Positions 28,594 through 37,179 of a stretch of DNA of 64,000 bases are shown piece by piece. Made by a program: the position numbers and the translations under genes. The DNA is taken from assembly GCA_036960375.1 (NCBI GenBank), contig JBALVY010000008.1, forward strand, positions 62,001 to 126,000, in the 5' to 3' direction. Every line of letters begins with the position of its first letter. Positions within the stretch are counted from its first letter, which is position 1. The notes below the pieces were generated by a model that saw only the letters and a list, made by a program, of their open reading frames with translations, did not search any database and was not told the origin of the DNA. This DNA comes from CAWVSB01 sp036960375 (GTDB taxonomy: Bacteria > Pseudomonadota > Gammaproteobacteria > Pseudomonadales > CAWVSB01).

Positions 28594-29421
28594 ATGGCAA
28601 CATTGAGAACCATTATTGTAGACGACGAACCCTTAGCGCTGGCTTTATTGCGCTCCTATCTTGGCTCTATTGCAGAAATTGAAGTGATAGCCGAATGTAA
28701 GAATGGTAAAGAGGCAATTGCTGCGGCAATGGAGTTATCTCCTGACCTGATGTTTCTTGATATACAAATGCCGGGGATTAATGGTTTTGATGTTATTAAA
28801 AATTTGCAGGCAGATATGATGCCGCTGGTGATCTTTGCTACTGCATATGAGCATTATGCGCTGGATGCATTCAATGTCCATGCGGTAGATTACATTCTCA
28901 AGCCTATCGACCAGGAGCGGGTTAGTCGAGCCGTTGAACGTGCATTACAGCGCTTTGAAAGAGTCGAGGACGATGGTCAAAAATCGAACATAATTAGTGC
29001 AATCACTGATATGACTGCCCGAGCTGCGGGTGATTCAAAGTCGGTTGATACGGAGCAGAACCCCAAACAGAACATCGTGCAAGAGAATGTAGAGCGAAAA
29101 ATTGTAGTCAAAGATGGCGATACCATTACGCTGCTTAAGCAGGCAGATATCGAGTGGATTGACGCTGCAGGAGACTACATGTGTCTGCATGCTGACGGCA
29201 GCACACATGTTATGCGCAGCACCTTGAAGAGCTTACTTGATCAGCTGAACCCTGAAATATTTCAGCGTGTACATCGTTCAACAATAGTTAATCTGAACCG
29301 TATCGAAAGGGTTATTCCGCATACCAAGGGCGAGTATTTCCTTGAGCTGGGAGAGCATGACCGTATTAAAGTGAGCCGTAATTATCGAAAAGTGATAAAG
29401 GGCTTTCTGTCTGACGTGTAG
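28594..29421 (+). CDS. LytTR-type response regulator
   Basis: A 275-residue regulator. Residues 1-120 are a receiver domain with the acidic pair DDEP (10-13) and phospho-acceptor D56 in MFLDIQMPG. A linker of about 50 residues is followed by a LytTR DNA-binding domain (about 172-273; FQRVHRSTIVNLNRIE). It is co-transcribed with the kinase gene. LytTR proteins bind short direct repeats upstream of targets; I could not place such sites with confidence. Confidence 0.92.
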   Translation: MATLRTIIVDDEPLALALLRSYLGSIAEIEVIAECKNGKEAIAAAMELSPDLMFLDIQMPGINGFDVIKNLQADMMPLVIFATAYEHYALDAFNVHAVDYILKPIDQERVSRAVERALQRFERVEDDGQKSNIISAITDMTARAAGDSKSVDTEQNPKQNIVQENVERKIVVKDGDTITLLKQADIEWIDAAGDYMCLHADGSTHVMRSTLKSLLDQLNPEIFQRVHRSTIVNLNRIERVIPHTKGEYFLELGEHDRIKVSRNYRKVIKGFLSDV

Positions 29422-29462
29422 TTTTGGCGATATATCCTCTTTATTGAACCGCCAGAGCGCTA

Positions 29463-30356
29463 TTACAGTCCATGAATGCTCGCAATCGGTTTTCCAGATT
29501 CCAATGCCGATGCCGTTGTCGGCGCGCGCGTATCTCGTAATACACCCGTAGTGCGCTGCAGATACTTAACCAGCTGAGGGCCGCGCTTGAGCGCAAAGCC
29601 CGTTGCCAGTATATCGATTAGCACTAAGTGGTCTATACGTGACGTCATCGGTGTATAGACATCGGTATTCTCTGCTGAGTCGACCGGCAGTATCAGGTCA
29701 CAGCTTTCTGCCAATGGCGAGTTGGAAGCGGTGATACCGATAAGACCGGCACCGGTTTTGCTGACAATTTTGGCTACTTCAATAATATCCAGTGTCCGGC
29801 CGGTATAGGAAATGCACACGGCGACATCTTGATGACTTAGACCTGCGGCTGTCATGCGTTGATTGAGATTGTCAGTATGGGCGATAACCGGAGTATCAAA
29901 ACGTAAAAACTTATGTTGTGCATCCAGGGCAACCGAGCCCGAAGCCCCAAGACCGTAAAACATTATCGACCGGGCCTGGGTCAGCAGATCGATTGCACGC
30001 TCAATAGTCGCGCTTGAGCAGACTAGTTGCGAGGCGCTCAGACTGGCATGGGTCGAATCAAATATCTTTTCTATGACATCGGCTATGGAATCATCCGGGT
30101 CTACGTCCCGCGTCATTTTTGGTGGGTTATTAGCAAGCTCCTGAGCTAGTGTGACCTTAAAATCGGGGAAGCCTTTACAACCCAGTGCGCGACAAAATCG
30201 ATTCACAGTAGGTTCACTGACTCCTGAGGCCGTTGCCAGGCTGGAGATGGAGCTGTTGATGGCCATTTCGGGGTCTTCCAGTACTACAGCAGCTATCTTG
30301 CGTGCTGATTTACTGAGGGCGCTGTCGGGGCTACTCAGCTGACTAAGGATTTTCAT
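29463..30356 (-). CDS. hexR: HexR, RpiR-family regulator of sugar catabolism
   Basis: A 297-residue repressor with an N-terminal RpiR-type HTH (about 1-77) and a C-terminal SIS sugar-phosphate domain (about 125-260). It matches HexR block by block: SSISSLATASGVSEPTVNRFCRALG, split here as SVSEPTVNRFCR-like core, then GFPDFK, and in the SIS part GLGASGSVALDA and ISYTGRT. In gammaproteobacteria HexR binds DNA until KDPG (2-keto-3-deoxy-6-phosphogluconate) releases it, and controls Entner-Doudoroff and central carbon genes. It is divergent from eda, and the shared 182-base gap holds two palindromes, so control of both directions is likely. Confidence 0.93.
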   Translation of the reverse strand: MKILSQLSSPDSALSKSARKIAAVVLEDPEMAINSSISSLATASGVSEPTVNRFCRALGCKGFPDFKVTLAQELANNPPKMTRDVDPDDSIADVIEKIFDSTHASLSASQLVCSSATIERAIDLLTQARSIMFYGLGASGSVALDAQHKFLRFDTPVIAHTDNLNQRMTAAGLSHQDVAVCISYTGRTLDIIEVAKIVSKTGAGLIGITASNSPLAESCDLILPVDSAENTDVYTPMTSRIDHLVLIDILATGFALKRGPQLVKYLQRTTGVLRDTRAPTTASALESGKPIASIHGL

Positions 30357-30430
30357 TTTAATACTCTTTTACTATCGATATGACATCTTTTTATCAGAAA
30401 AAGACTAAGAAAGCTCGAATATTCCTTGTG

Positions 30431-30452
30431 TTATTACCTTTAAAGGTAATAA
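30431..30452. promoter_or_regulatory. Perfect 22-bp palindrome, candidate operator
   Basis: TTATTACCTTT (30431-30441) is followed directly by its exact reverse complement. It lies between hexR and eda, 75 bases from the hexR start. A perfect palindrome of this length is unlikely by chance in the window. The likely ligand is HexR itself; another regulator is possible. Confidence 0.55.
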
Positions 30453-30505
30453 ACTTACATAAATCGAAGTTATTTACCGATATTTATCCATTTCAGATGT
30501 TTATT

Positions 30506-30520
30506 CGTAATTTAATTACA
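30506..30520. promoter_or_regulatory. Candidate HexR-binding site ahead of eda
   Basis: The 15-mer CGTAATTTAATTACA is a near-perfect inverted repeat and differs by one base at each of few positions from the known HexR consensus form TGTAAT-N3-ATTACA. It lies 19 bases before the eda start codon and overlaps a plausible -10 element (TACATAAT), the usual place for repression. Confidence 0.7.
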
Positions 30521-30538
30521 TAATGACGGCAGGTATTT

Positions 30539-31168
30539 ATGAGTAAGATTTCCGAAGTATTAAGTCAGATATCAATATTACCGGTGTTAGTGGTTGATTC
30601 TCCTGATCAAGCTGTTGACCTTAGCCGAGCATTATTAGCTGGTGGTATCAATGCTGTTGAGATAACACTAAGAACTGACGCTGCGCTGGAAGCGCTGGCT
30701 GCTGTAAAACAAAGCATTCCGGAATTACTGGTTTCAGCGGGAACTGTCCGCACCCCACAGGAAGTCCAGGCAGTAATGGATGCAGGAGTCGATTTTGGGG
30801 TTAGTCCAGCGGCAACACCGCGATTATATGACGCAGTTGCCGAGCTTGGTTTGCCGTTTTTGCCTGGAGTGGCGACACCTTCAGAGGTATTGGCTGGCAT
30901 GGAACGAGGTTTTGATCATTTCAAATTGTTTCCTGCAGAAGCTGTAGGCGGCTTGAACCTCTTAAGGTCGATGACATCGCCTTTGGCAGGTATGAAATTC
31001 TGCCCAACTGGCGGCCTTAATCAAGAGAACTTTACCAATTACCTGGCATTACCCTGTGTCTTTTGTGTCGGCGGTTCGTGGATGGTTCCTGGTGACCTGC
31101 TTGCTGCCGGAGACTGGAATGCGATTACCGCACTGGCAAAAGCTGCGGTCGAAAAGATCAGTGTCTAG
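30539..31168 (+). CDS. eda: KDPG aldolase
   Basis: A 209-residue class I aldolase of the Entner-Doudoroff pathway that splits 2-keto-3-deoxy-6-phosphogluconate into pyruvate and glyceraldehyde-3-phosphate. The Eda motifs are all visible: VEITLRT with the active-site Glu, AGTVRTPQE, SPAATPRL, and the Schiff-base lysine in HFKLFPAE (about K133). Length equals the family norm. The ATG at 30539 has GCAGG upstream. It heads an operon with two GAPDH-type genes and pyk, which carry its product on to pyruvate. No edd or zwf gene is in the window. Confidence 0.96.
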   Translation: MSKISEVLSQISILPVLVVDSPDQAVDLSRALLAGGINAVEITLRTDAALEALAAVKQSIPELLVSAGTVRTPQEVQAVMDAGVDFGVSPAATPRLYDAVAELGLPFLPGVATPSEVLAGMERGFDHFKLFPAEAVGGLNLLRSMTSPLAGMKFCPTGGLNQENFTNYLALPCVFCVGGSWMVPGDLLAAGDWNAITALAKAAVEKISV

Positions 31169-31217
31169 TTTTATCGAGACTATCCAAAAATAATGCTTAA
31201 GTACTGAGGAAATTATC

Positions 31218-32243
31218 ATGCAAAATGTTAAACAAAAAATCCGCGTGGGAATCATGGGTTTCGGCAAAATAGGCCGTCAACTCTATCACCTGGCAGCCGC
31301 CTGCGACGATATCGAAGTTGTCGCTATATGTGATATCGGTGACCCTGAGATATTGCTCTATCTATTGAATTCAGAAGCAAAAGGCAGCCCGGACTATGAG
31401 TTGCATAATAATTACTTAATCAACGGCAGTTTCAAAACGCGTATGTTGCAGGCCAGTAGCCCCGATTTAGTGCCATGGGATGTATTTGGCGTTGATTTTG
31501 TGATCGAGGCAACCGGGCGCTATTACGCACGAGAGCATATGGAACAGCATCTTAAATCGGGAGCTGGTCGAGTATTATTGGCGGCATTGCCCGACGACCA
31601 TATTGATCGTTTAATTATACCCGGTGTAAATTGTGCGCAGGCCAGCGTCACTGACAAAATGATATCGGCTGGTTCTGCAACGACTAACGCTTTGGCTTTA
31701 CTGTTAAAAATCATCGATGAAAAGTTAGCTATTAAATACGCCAGCATGACTTCGGTTCATGCTTATACCAGTGACCAGTCGCTGCAAGATTATGCCGGGA
31801 AATACTTCCGTCGTAGCCGTTCTGCACCAGAAAATATTATTCCTAATTCAACTCAGGCGTGCCAGTGGGTAGAGAGTATTTTGCCAAAATTCACCGATTG
31901 TTTGAGCGGCTATGCGCTGAACGTACCGGTACAAAAAGGCTCGATGCTTGATTTAAGCCTGGTGTTTGAAAACGACGATGTGACGGCAGATGATGTGAAT
32001 AATACAGTGGTAAGCGCCTTGCCGAATTATCAGGGTCTATTAGATATCGCAGAAGACCCCATCGTCTCCTGTGATGTTATCGGTAACTCCTGTTCTGTAC
32101 TCTACGATGTACCAGGAACTATTAAGGCTGGCAAGCGCATGGTAAAAGCTATCGCATGGTACGAGAGTCTGGGGCAGGCACAGCGAATACTAGATGTGGC
32201 GCGTATGTATGCCAGCATGGATCAGCAGGAGGTGGCAGCATGA
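31218..32243 (+). CDS. GAPDH-like protein lacking the catalytic cysteine
   Basis: A 341-residue homologue of glyceraldehyde-3-phosphate dehydrogenase with the Rossmann motif GIMGFGKIGR (11-20) and the usual layout. The active-site motif, SCTTNC in GAPDH, reads SATTNA here (153-158): both cysteines are Ala, and the codon for the catalytic position is GCA. The catalytic His is kept (H181 in SVHAYTSDQ). The phosphate-site Arg in RVPV is replaced (NVPV), and the C-terminal WYDNEWGYSNR becomes WYESLGQAQR. It cannot do the normal thioester chemistry. It overlaps the true gap gene by an ATGA junction. It may be a regulatory or structural partner of GAPDH, or have another function. Confidence 0.88.
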   Translation: MQNVKQKIRVGIMGFGKIGRQLYHLAAACDDIEVVAICDIGDPEILLYLLNSEAKGSPDYELHNNYLINGSFKTRMLQASSPDLVPWDVFGVDFVIEATGRYYAREHMEQHLKSGAGRVLLAALPDDHIDRLIIPGVNCAQASVTDKMISAGSATTNALALLLKIIDEKLAIKYASMTSVHAYTSDQSLQDYAGKYFRRSRSAPENIIPNSTQACQWVESILPKFTDCLSGYALNVPVQKGSMLDLSLVFENDDVTADDVNNTVVSALPNYQGLLDIAEDPIVSCDVIGNSCSVLYDVPGTIKAGKRMVKAIAWYESLGQAQRILDVARMYASMDQQEVAA

Positions 32244-33241
32244 GAGTAGCAATAAATGGCTTTGGTCGTATTGGTCGTTCGGTTTTCCGTATTCTTGACG
32301 CTCTGGACGATGTCGATGTAGTTGCGATTAACGATCTGTTCGATCATAACGCGCTACGCTACTTACTTAAGCACGATACCGTCATGGGTACTTACAAAAA
32401 GAGTTTGTCTTTTGAAGACGGCCATATGATAACGCCGACAAGCCGGGTCAAAATGCTGATGGGCCGAGATCCTTCTAAATTACCCTGGGCTGAATTGAAA
32501 GTCGATGTGGTTATTGAAGCTACCGGTGTGTTTCGTGCGCGCAGTGAAATAAATCAGCATATTGAGGCAGGTGCCAAGCGGGTTATCTTGACTGTTCCCG
32601 CTAAAGACGATATCGATTATACAGTGGTACTTGGGGTAAACGAAGATGGCCTGAAGCCGGAACATCTGCTTATCTCCAACGCAAGTTGTACGACCAACTG
32701 TCTGGCACCCATGGCTCGCGTAATTAACGAGGAGTTTGGCATAGTTGAGGGCTTGATGAATACTGTTCACGCCTATACCAACGATCAACGTTTGGCAGAT
32801 GTACCGCATTCTGATTGGCGTCGCAGTCGTGCAGCAGCGGAAAATATCATTCCGACTTCTACTGGTGCTGCAAAGGCAGTAGGGGTGGTTTTGCCCGAGC
32901 TCAAAGGTAAGCTCGACGGCATAGCAGCCCGAGTCCCAGTACCTGATGGCTCAGTTGTCGACCTTTACGTGGAATTGGCGCGGGAAACAACGATTGAAGA
33001 GGTTCACTCAGTCCTGAAGAAGGCCGCGGCTACACCGCGCCTGTCGGGCATATTGCAATATATGGATAAACCCGTGGTTTCATCCGATATTATAGGCAAT
33101 CCGCATTCGTCAGTTTTTGATGCCGCGTTTACCAAGCTTACCGCCGGGCGTTATTTGAAAACGCTTAACTGGTACGACAACGAATGGGGCTATTCCAACA
33201 GGGTTTGTGATGTTATTCGACATCTCAAACAATGGTCTTAA
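32240..33241 (+). CDS. gap: Glyceraldehyde-3-phosphate dehydrogenase
   Basis: A 333-residue type I GAPDH with all key parts: INGFGRIGR nucleotide-binding motif, catalytic C150 in SNASCTTNC, His in VHAYTNDQ, the substrate Arg in ARVPVPDGS and WYDNEWGYSNR at the C-terminus. It oxidises glyceraldehyde-3-phosphate with NAD(P) and phosphate. The ATG at 32240 has AGGAGG upstream and overlaps the stop of the cysteine-less paralogue, so translation is coupled. The frame is open further upstream, but that part lies within the previous gene. Confidence 0.96.
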   Translation: MRVAINGFGRIGRSVFRILDALDDVDVVAINDLFDHNALRYLLKHDTVMGTYKKSLSFEDGHMITPTSRVKMLMGRDPSKLPWAELKVDVVIEATGVFRARSEINQHIEAGAKRVILTVPAKDDIDYTVVLGVNEDGLKPEHLLISNASCTTNCLAPMARVINEEFGIVEGLMNTVHAYTNDQRLADVPHSDWRRSRAAAENIIPTSTGAAKAVGVVLPELKGKLDGIAARVPVPDGSVVDLYVELARETTIEEVHSVLKKAAATPRLSGILQYMDKPVVSSDIIGNPHSSVFDAAFTKLTAGRYLKTLNWYDNEWGYSNRVCDVIRHLKQWS

Positions 33242-33245
33242 TGCG

Positions 33246-34721
33246 ATGGCAAAGCTACCTGAGAGTGTAGGCATGTTAAGGCGAACAAAAATAGTGGCTA
33301 CCTTGGGGCCGGCTACTGACCGCCCTGGCGTGTTAGAGAAGCTGGTACGTGCGGGAATTAATGTCGCGCGGCTGAATTTTTCTCACGGTAATCCGGAAGA
33401 CCATATAAAACGTGCGACTGACTTGCGTGAAATTGCCACCAGGCTCGGACGCACAGTGGCTATTCTTGGTGATTTACAAGGGCCGAAGATTCGCATTGCA
33501 AAGTTCAGCTCACGTGAGGTTCGTCTAAAGGTAGGCGCTACATTTGTTCTGGATGCCGGCATGGACCTCAATGCAGGTGACGAGTCCCAGGTTGGTCTCG
33601 ACTACCCCGATCTACCCAATGACCTGCTAGTTGGTGACCGACTATTGTTGGACGACGGCAGGGTGGTACTGCATGTCACTGCAATAGAAGGCTTACGCAT
33701 TATAACTACGGTCATTGTTGGTGGAGCGCTAAGCAGTAATAAAGGTATTAACCGCGAAGGCGGTGGTTTGTCGGCAGCGGCATTAACCGAGAAAGATCAG
33801 CGGGATATGCTGACTGCAGCTGAAATAAACGTCGACTTTCTGGCAGTATCTTTTGTTCGTGATGCCGATGATATTCATCTGGCGCGTAAGCTGGCGGGAG
33901 AGGCCGGTTGTTTTGCTCATATTGTAGCGAAAGTAGAGCGGGCAGAAGCAGTGGCCAGCGATGAGGTGATTGATGGCATTGTGAAGGCCTCTGATGTGAT
34001 TATGGTAGCGCGGGGTGATTTGGGCGTAGAGATTGGTGACGCCAAGCTTATGGCGGTGCAGAAATCATTAATAGAAAAATCTGTCACGGCCGATCGTTGT
34101 GTCATCACTGCCACGCAGATGATGGAAACCATGATAGAAAACCCCATTCCGACACGGGCAGAAGTATTTGATGTTGCCAATGCGGTATTGGATGGAACCG
34201 ATGCAGTGATGCTATCGGGAGAAACAGCTGCGGGCGCTTATCCGGTAGAAGCTGTAGAGGCTATGCATCGTGTCATCATTGAAGCCGAGCGTCACCCAAC
34301 AGCGCACCGCTCCGAGCATCGTCTTCACCAGAGTTTTGAAAGCGTCGATGAGTCTGTCGCAATGGCGGCTATGTATGTAGCCAATCACTTGTCGGGAATC
34401 AAGGCTATCATCTGCCTTACAGAGACTGGGCATACGCCTCTGTTGATGTCGAGAATCAGTTCTCTTTGGCCAATATACGCTTTTACACCAAACAGTACCG
34501 CACAGCATCGGGCGGCCTTATATCGCGGCGTGGTTCCGGTCACCTTTGATACAACTACGATTACTCCCACCGATATGAATGCCAGTGTAGTTGCAGAATT
34601 ACAGCGTCGAGGTGTCGTCGAGAACGGTGACCTATTAGTTATGACTAAAGGTGACTATGTCAATGTGCACGGCGGTACCAATACTATGAAAATTGTCAAA
34701 GTAGGCGATGATATTGCCTAA
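33246..34721 (+). CDS. pyk: Pyruvate kinase, PykA type
   Basis: A 491-residue pyruvate kinase, which makes pyruvate and ATP from phosphoenolpyruvate. Visible motifs: LRRTKIVATLGPATDRPG at the N-terminus (PykA type rather than PykF), LNFSHG, GDLQGPKIR, MVARGDLGVEI and the signature TATQMMETMIENP. The start is placed at 33246, 4 bases after gap; an ATG at 33273 that directly starts LRRTK is an alternative. It is the last gene of the eda operon and is followed by a clear terminator. Confidence 0.95.
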   Translation: MAKLPESVGMLRRTKIVATLGPATDRPGVLEKLVRAGINVARLNFSHGNPEDHIKRATDLREIATRLGRTVAILGDLQGPKIRIAKFSSREVRLKVGATFVLDAGMDLNAGDESQVGLDYPDLPNDLLVGDRLLLDDGRVVLHVTAIEGLRIITTVIVGGALSSNKGINREGGGLSAAALTEKDQRDMLTAAEINVDFLAVSFVRDADDIHLARKLAGEAGCFAHIVAKVERAEAVASDEVIDGIVKASDVIMVARGDLGVEIGDAKLMAVQKSLIEKSVTADRCVITATQMMETMIENPIPTRAEVFDVANAVLDGTDAVMLSGETAAGAYPVEAVEAMHRVIIEAERHPTAHRSEHRLHQSFESVDESVAMAAMYVANHLSGIKAIICLTETGHTPLLMSRISSLWPIYAFTPNSTAQHRAALYRGVVPVTFDTTTITPTDMNASVVAELQRRGVVENGDLLVMTKGDYVNVHGGTNTMKIVKVGDDIA

Positions 34722-34771
34722 ATGAGTTTTGTTGTGCGTTAGTCGGCTATTACCAGTTTACTACACCCCTT

Positions 34772-34798
34772 GCCACGCCCTCCAGCGTGGCTTTTTTT
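34772..34798 (+). terminator. Rho-independent terminator of the eda-gap-pyk operon
   Basis: GCCACGC (34772-34778) pairs perfectly with GCGTGGC (34785-34791) around a six-base loop, followed by seven T residues (34792-34798). It lies 50 bases after the pyk stop codon. Confidence 0.92.
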
Positions 34799-34827
34799 GC
34801 CCAAAATTAAGCTAACAAAACAAAAAA

Positions 34828-35424
34828 CTACAGACAAAGATCCAGTTCGTTATGAATAAGCACCACACACTGCGAGGCAAATAGCATTTTAGGTCCCAAG
34901 CTAATTTTTTCTGCGCCTAGTCGTTTTAAGCTATTAAAGCTTTTTTTAGGCATGGGAATATGGTCTGTGAGTAAAAAGCAGGCATCGCCTTCAAACACCT
35001 GTTCACGGATGGGCGTTCCTTTTTTATCTAATACAAAAAGCTGATAGTCTTCAGCCAGTTCTTGTACCAGTTTTTCGAAGCTGATGGTACGTACGCTGAC
35101 GCCATCCTCAACTTGACGCTGATGTTCCTTACTCATGCCTTTTGAGGCGTCCAGGGCGGTGGCAATTTTGTTCAATAGTGCCTGCTCGTGAAAACCGCCG
35201 ATATTACTCAACAGGCTGGAGTTAAAAATGATAGTGCGGGAATAGTCCTGAGTGCTTTCCAGTACCAGGTAGACAATCACGTCATCACGGTGTGATTGAG
35301 CAACAAAGATGGCATTCATCAATGTGTGAGCCAGAATTTCCGTATGAGCATCCCGGCCAACATAATCCATTAATCGTTGGCTATCAGTAGGTGCTGATCT
35401 GGCACGTAAAACAAAAGCGCGCAT
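34828..35424 (-). CDS. TrmY-like SPOUT methyltransferase
   Basis: A 198-residue protein of the TrmY/DUF358 family, putative pseudouridine N1-methyltransferases with a SPOUT knot. The start MRAFVLRARSAPTDS and the C-terminal knot segment SLGPKMLFASQCVVLIHNELD are typical. Archaeal TrmY methylates pseudouridine 54 in tRNA; what the bacterial members modify is not settled. It is a single gene, cytoplasmic, with no clear functional neighbour, and it converges on the eda operon terminator. Confidence 0.85.
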   Translation of the reverse strand: MRAFVLRARSAPTDSQRLMDYVGRDAHTEILAHTLMNAIFVAQSHRDDVIVYLVLESTQDYSRTIIFNSSLLSNIGGFHEQALLNKIATALDASKGMSKEHQRQVEDGVSVRTISFEKLVQELAEDYQLFVLDKKGTPIREQVFEGDACFLLTDHIPMPKKSFNSLKRLGAEKISLGPKMLFASQCVVLIHNELDLCL

Positions 35425-35608
35425 GTATATCCTGCTTATATCAAGTATGACTTAAATAGGGTGAGCTTCACTGGGACGACGATTAATGGCAAAGAGCACG
35501 CTGTATCGCCAGATTGGTGTAGCATAGTCGATGTGACCATCTTATAACAAAAAATTTGGAAGCGATCTGTGGGTATTAGATAGACTTATTGTCATGAGGA
35601 ACTGCTAA

Positions 35609-36463
35609 ATGTCATTTGCGCGGGTTGTTGTTCTTACGCTGCTGGCTATGATCGCCTTTGCTGGTAATTCTCTCTTGTGTCGGGCAGCGTTGCTCTATAC
35701 CGACATTGATGCAGCCAGTTTTACCAGTATCAGGTTGACGTCAGGCGCGGTATTGCTTTTGTTATTGGTTCGGGTCCGACGTGGCTCGTTTGGCAGAGAA
35801 GGCAATTGGCTCTCGGCTTTGGCGCTTTTTGCTTATGCCGCCGGTTTTTCTTTTGCTTATATCAGCCTGTCTGCTGCCACTGGCGCATTACTACTCTTTG
35901 GGGCGGTTCAGGCGACAATGATTGGTTATGGTCTTTGGAAGGGTGAACGGCTTTCGGTTATACAGCTGCTTGGCCTGGTATTGGCTATAGGTGGCTTGGT
36001 GGTACTGGTATTACCCGGCATATCGTCGCCTCCATTATTCGACTCTCTATTGATGTTGAGTGCCGGGCTTGCTTGGGGTATCTATTCCCTGCGAGGTAAT
36101 AGCGCTGCCGACTCAGTCAATGAGACGACTGGCAATTTTCTTCGCGCGGTACCTATGGCGTTCGTTTTGAGTATGGTGATGTGGGATCGAACCACCTTAG
36201 ATAGCACAGGGGTACTGTATGCCGTTTTGTCTGGTGCTTTGGCCTCTGGGGTGGGTTATGCCTTGTGGTATACGGTACTACCGGCGCTTCGCGCCATTGA
36301 CGCTGCTACAGTTCAACTCAGTGTGCCTGTCATTGCTGCAGTGGGGGGCGTAACCTTGCTTGCAGAGCCCATGAGCTTGCGTTTGATACTAATTTCTCTA
36401 GCCATTCTCGGTGGAATTGCACTGGTAATATTTCAGCGGCACGAGCTATCGAGCAACAACTGA
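35609..36463 (+). CDS. EamA/DMT-family permease
   Basis: A 284-residue inner-membrane protein with about ten short helices in two EamA repeats (about 1-135 and 145-280), the layout of the drug/metabolite transporter superfamily. GAGGAA precedes the ATG. The conserved end-of-repeat segments are seen, for example LLGLVLAIGGLVVLVLPG. The substrate is unknown. It stands alone and converges with the next gene. Confidence 0.85.
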   Translation: MSFARVVVLTLLAMIAFAGNSLLCRAALLYTDIDAASFTSIRLTSGAVLLLLLVRVRRGSFGREGNWLSALALFAYAAGFSFAYISLSAATGALLLFGAVQATMIGYGLWKGERLSVIQLLGLVLAIGGLVVLVLPGISSPPLFDSLLMLSAGLAWGIYSLRGNSAADSVNETTGNFLRAVPMAFVLSMVMWDRTTLDSTGVLYAVLSGALASGVGYALWYTVLPALRAIDAATVQLSVPVIAAVGGVTLLAEPMSLRLILISLAILGGIALVIFQRHELSSNN

Positions 36464-36484
36464 CACAGTCAGCTGAGGTCTTTT

Positions 36485-37123
36485 CTAGTATTGAATAATG
36501 GGCGCCTTGTTTAGCCAGGTATCGTCTTCGAGCATGGCAACCATGGCGTGAGCGCAGTCGGCAAAACTGATGGATGACATGCCACTAAAGGTGTCAAAGC
36601 CCAGCCGGTAAAGTTCTCGTTTTGGGCCTTTTTTCATCTGCAGCGGCCGAATGCCTATCCAATGTAACTCAGTATGCTGTAGTAACAGCTGGTACTGGTG
36701 CTCTTTGTCGTTGTGTCTTAGCGACATAAACACCTTGGCTATTTTCTCGACCACTTTAGCGCCAAAGGTGATCTGGTCTTCTGCTACCAGTGTGCTGCCA
36801 CCGCCGCACCAGATAAATTTTTCGATGTGGTTTTTCGGCATGACACTCAGGATATGTTTTGTGACAGTTGTACACAGATCTTCGGGAGATTTTTTGTCTA
36901 CCCCAATGGCAAATAATATAGCCTGAGTGCCAGCAGGTAGGGCGGTTTGCACTGCGTTATATTGCAGCGCATCGCCTTCGATAACAGTTATTTTAGTGCG
37001 TAAATCTTTCGGGATTTTTTTTGCATTGCGTACCAATACGGTGATCTCATGCCCGGCGTCTAGCGCCTGCTTAAGACATTCGCTGCCTAGCGAGCCAGTG
37101 GCACCAAAAAGTGTTATTTTCAT
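36485..37123 (-). CDS. NAD(P)-binding protein of the atypical SDR family
   Basis: A 212-residue protein with the glycine-rich motif GATGSLGSECLKQAL at the N-terminus, as in NAD(P)H-binding (NmrA/BVR-B-like) proteins. The segment IRPLQMKKGPKRELYRL in the second half fits the same family. No YxxxK pair is evident, so it is an atypical SDR. The substrate is unknown. It converges with the EamA gene and lies 56 bases after the PhnA-like gene on the same strand. Confidence 0.8.
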   Translation of the reverse strand: MKITLFGATGSLGSECLKQALDAGHEITVLVRNAKKIPKDLRTKITVIEGDALQYNAVQTALPAGTQAILFAIGVDKKSPEDLCTTVTKHILSVMPKNHIEKFIWCGGGSTLVAEDQITFGAKVVEKIAKVFMSLRHNDKEHQYQLLLQHTELHWIGIRPLQMKKGPKRELYRLGFDTFSGMSSISFADCAHAMVAMLEDDTWLNKAPIIQY

Positions 37124-37179
37124 GAGACCTCTTATTTCCGTTGGACCTGCCGCTATCGAATCTAGTGCAGGGTAAGGCT

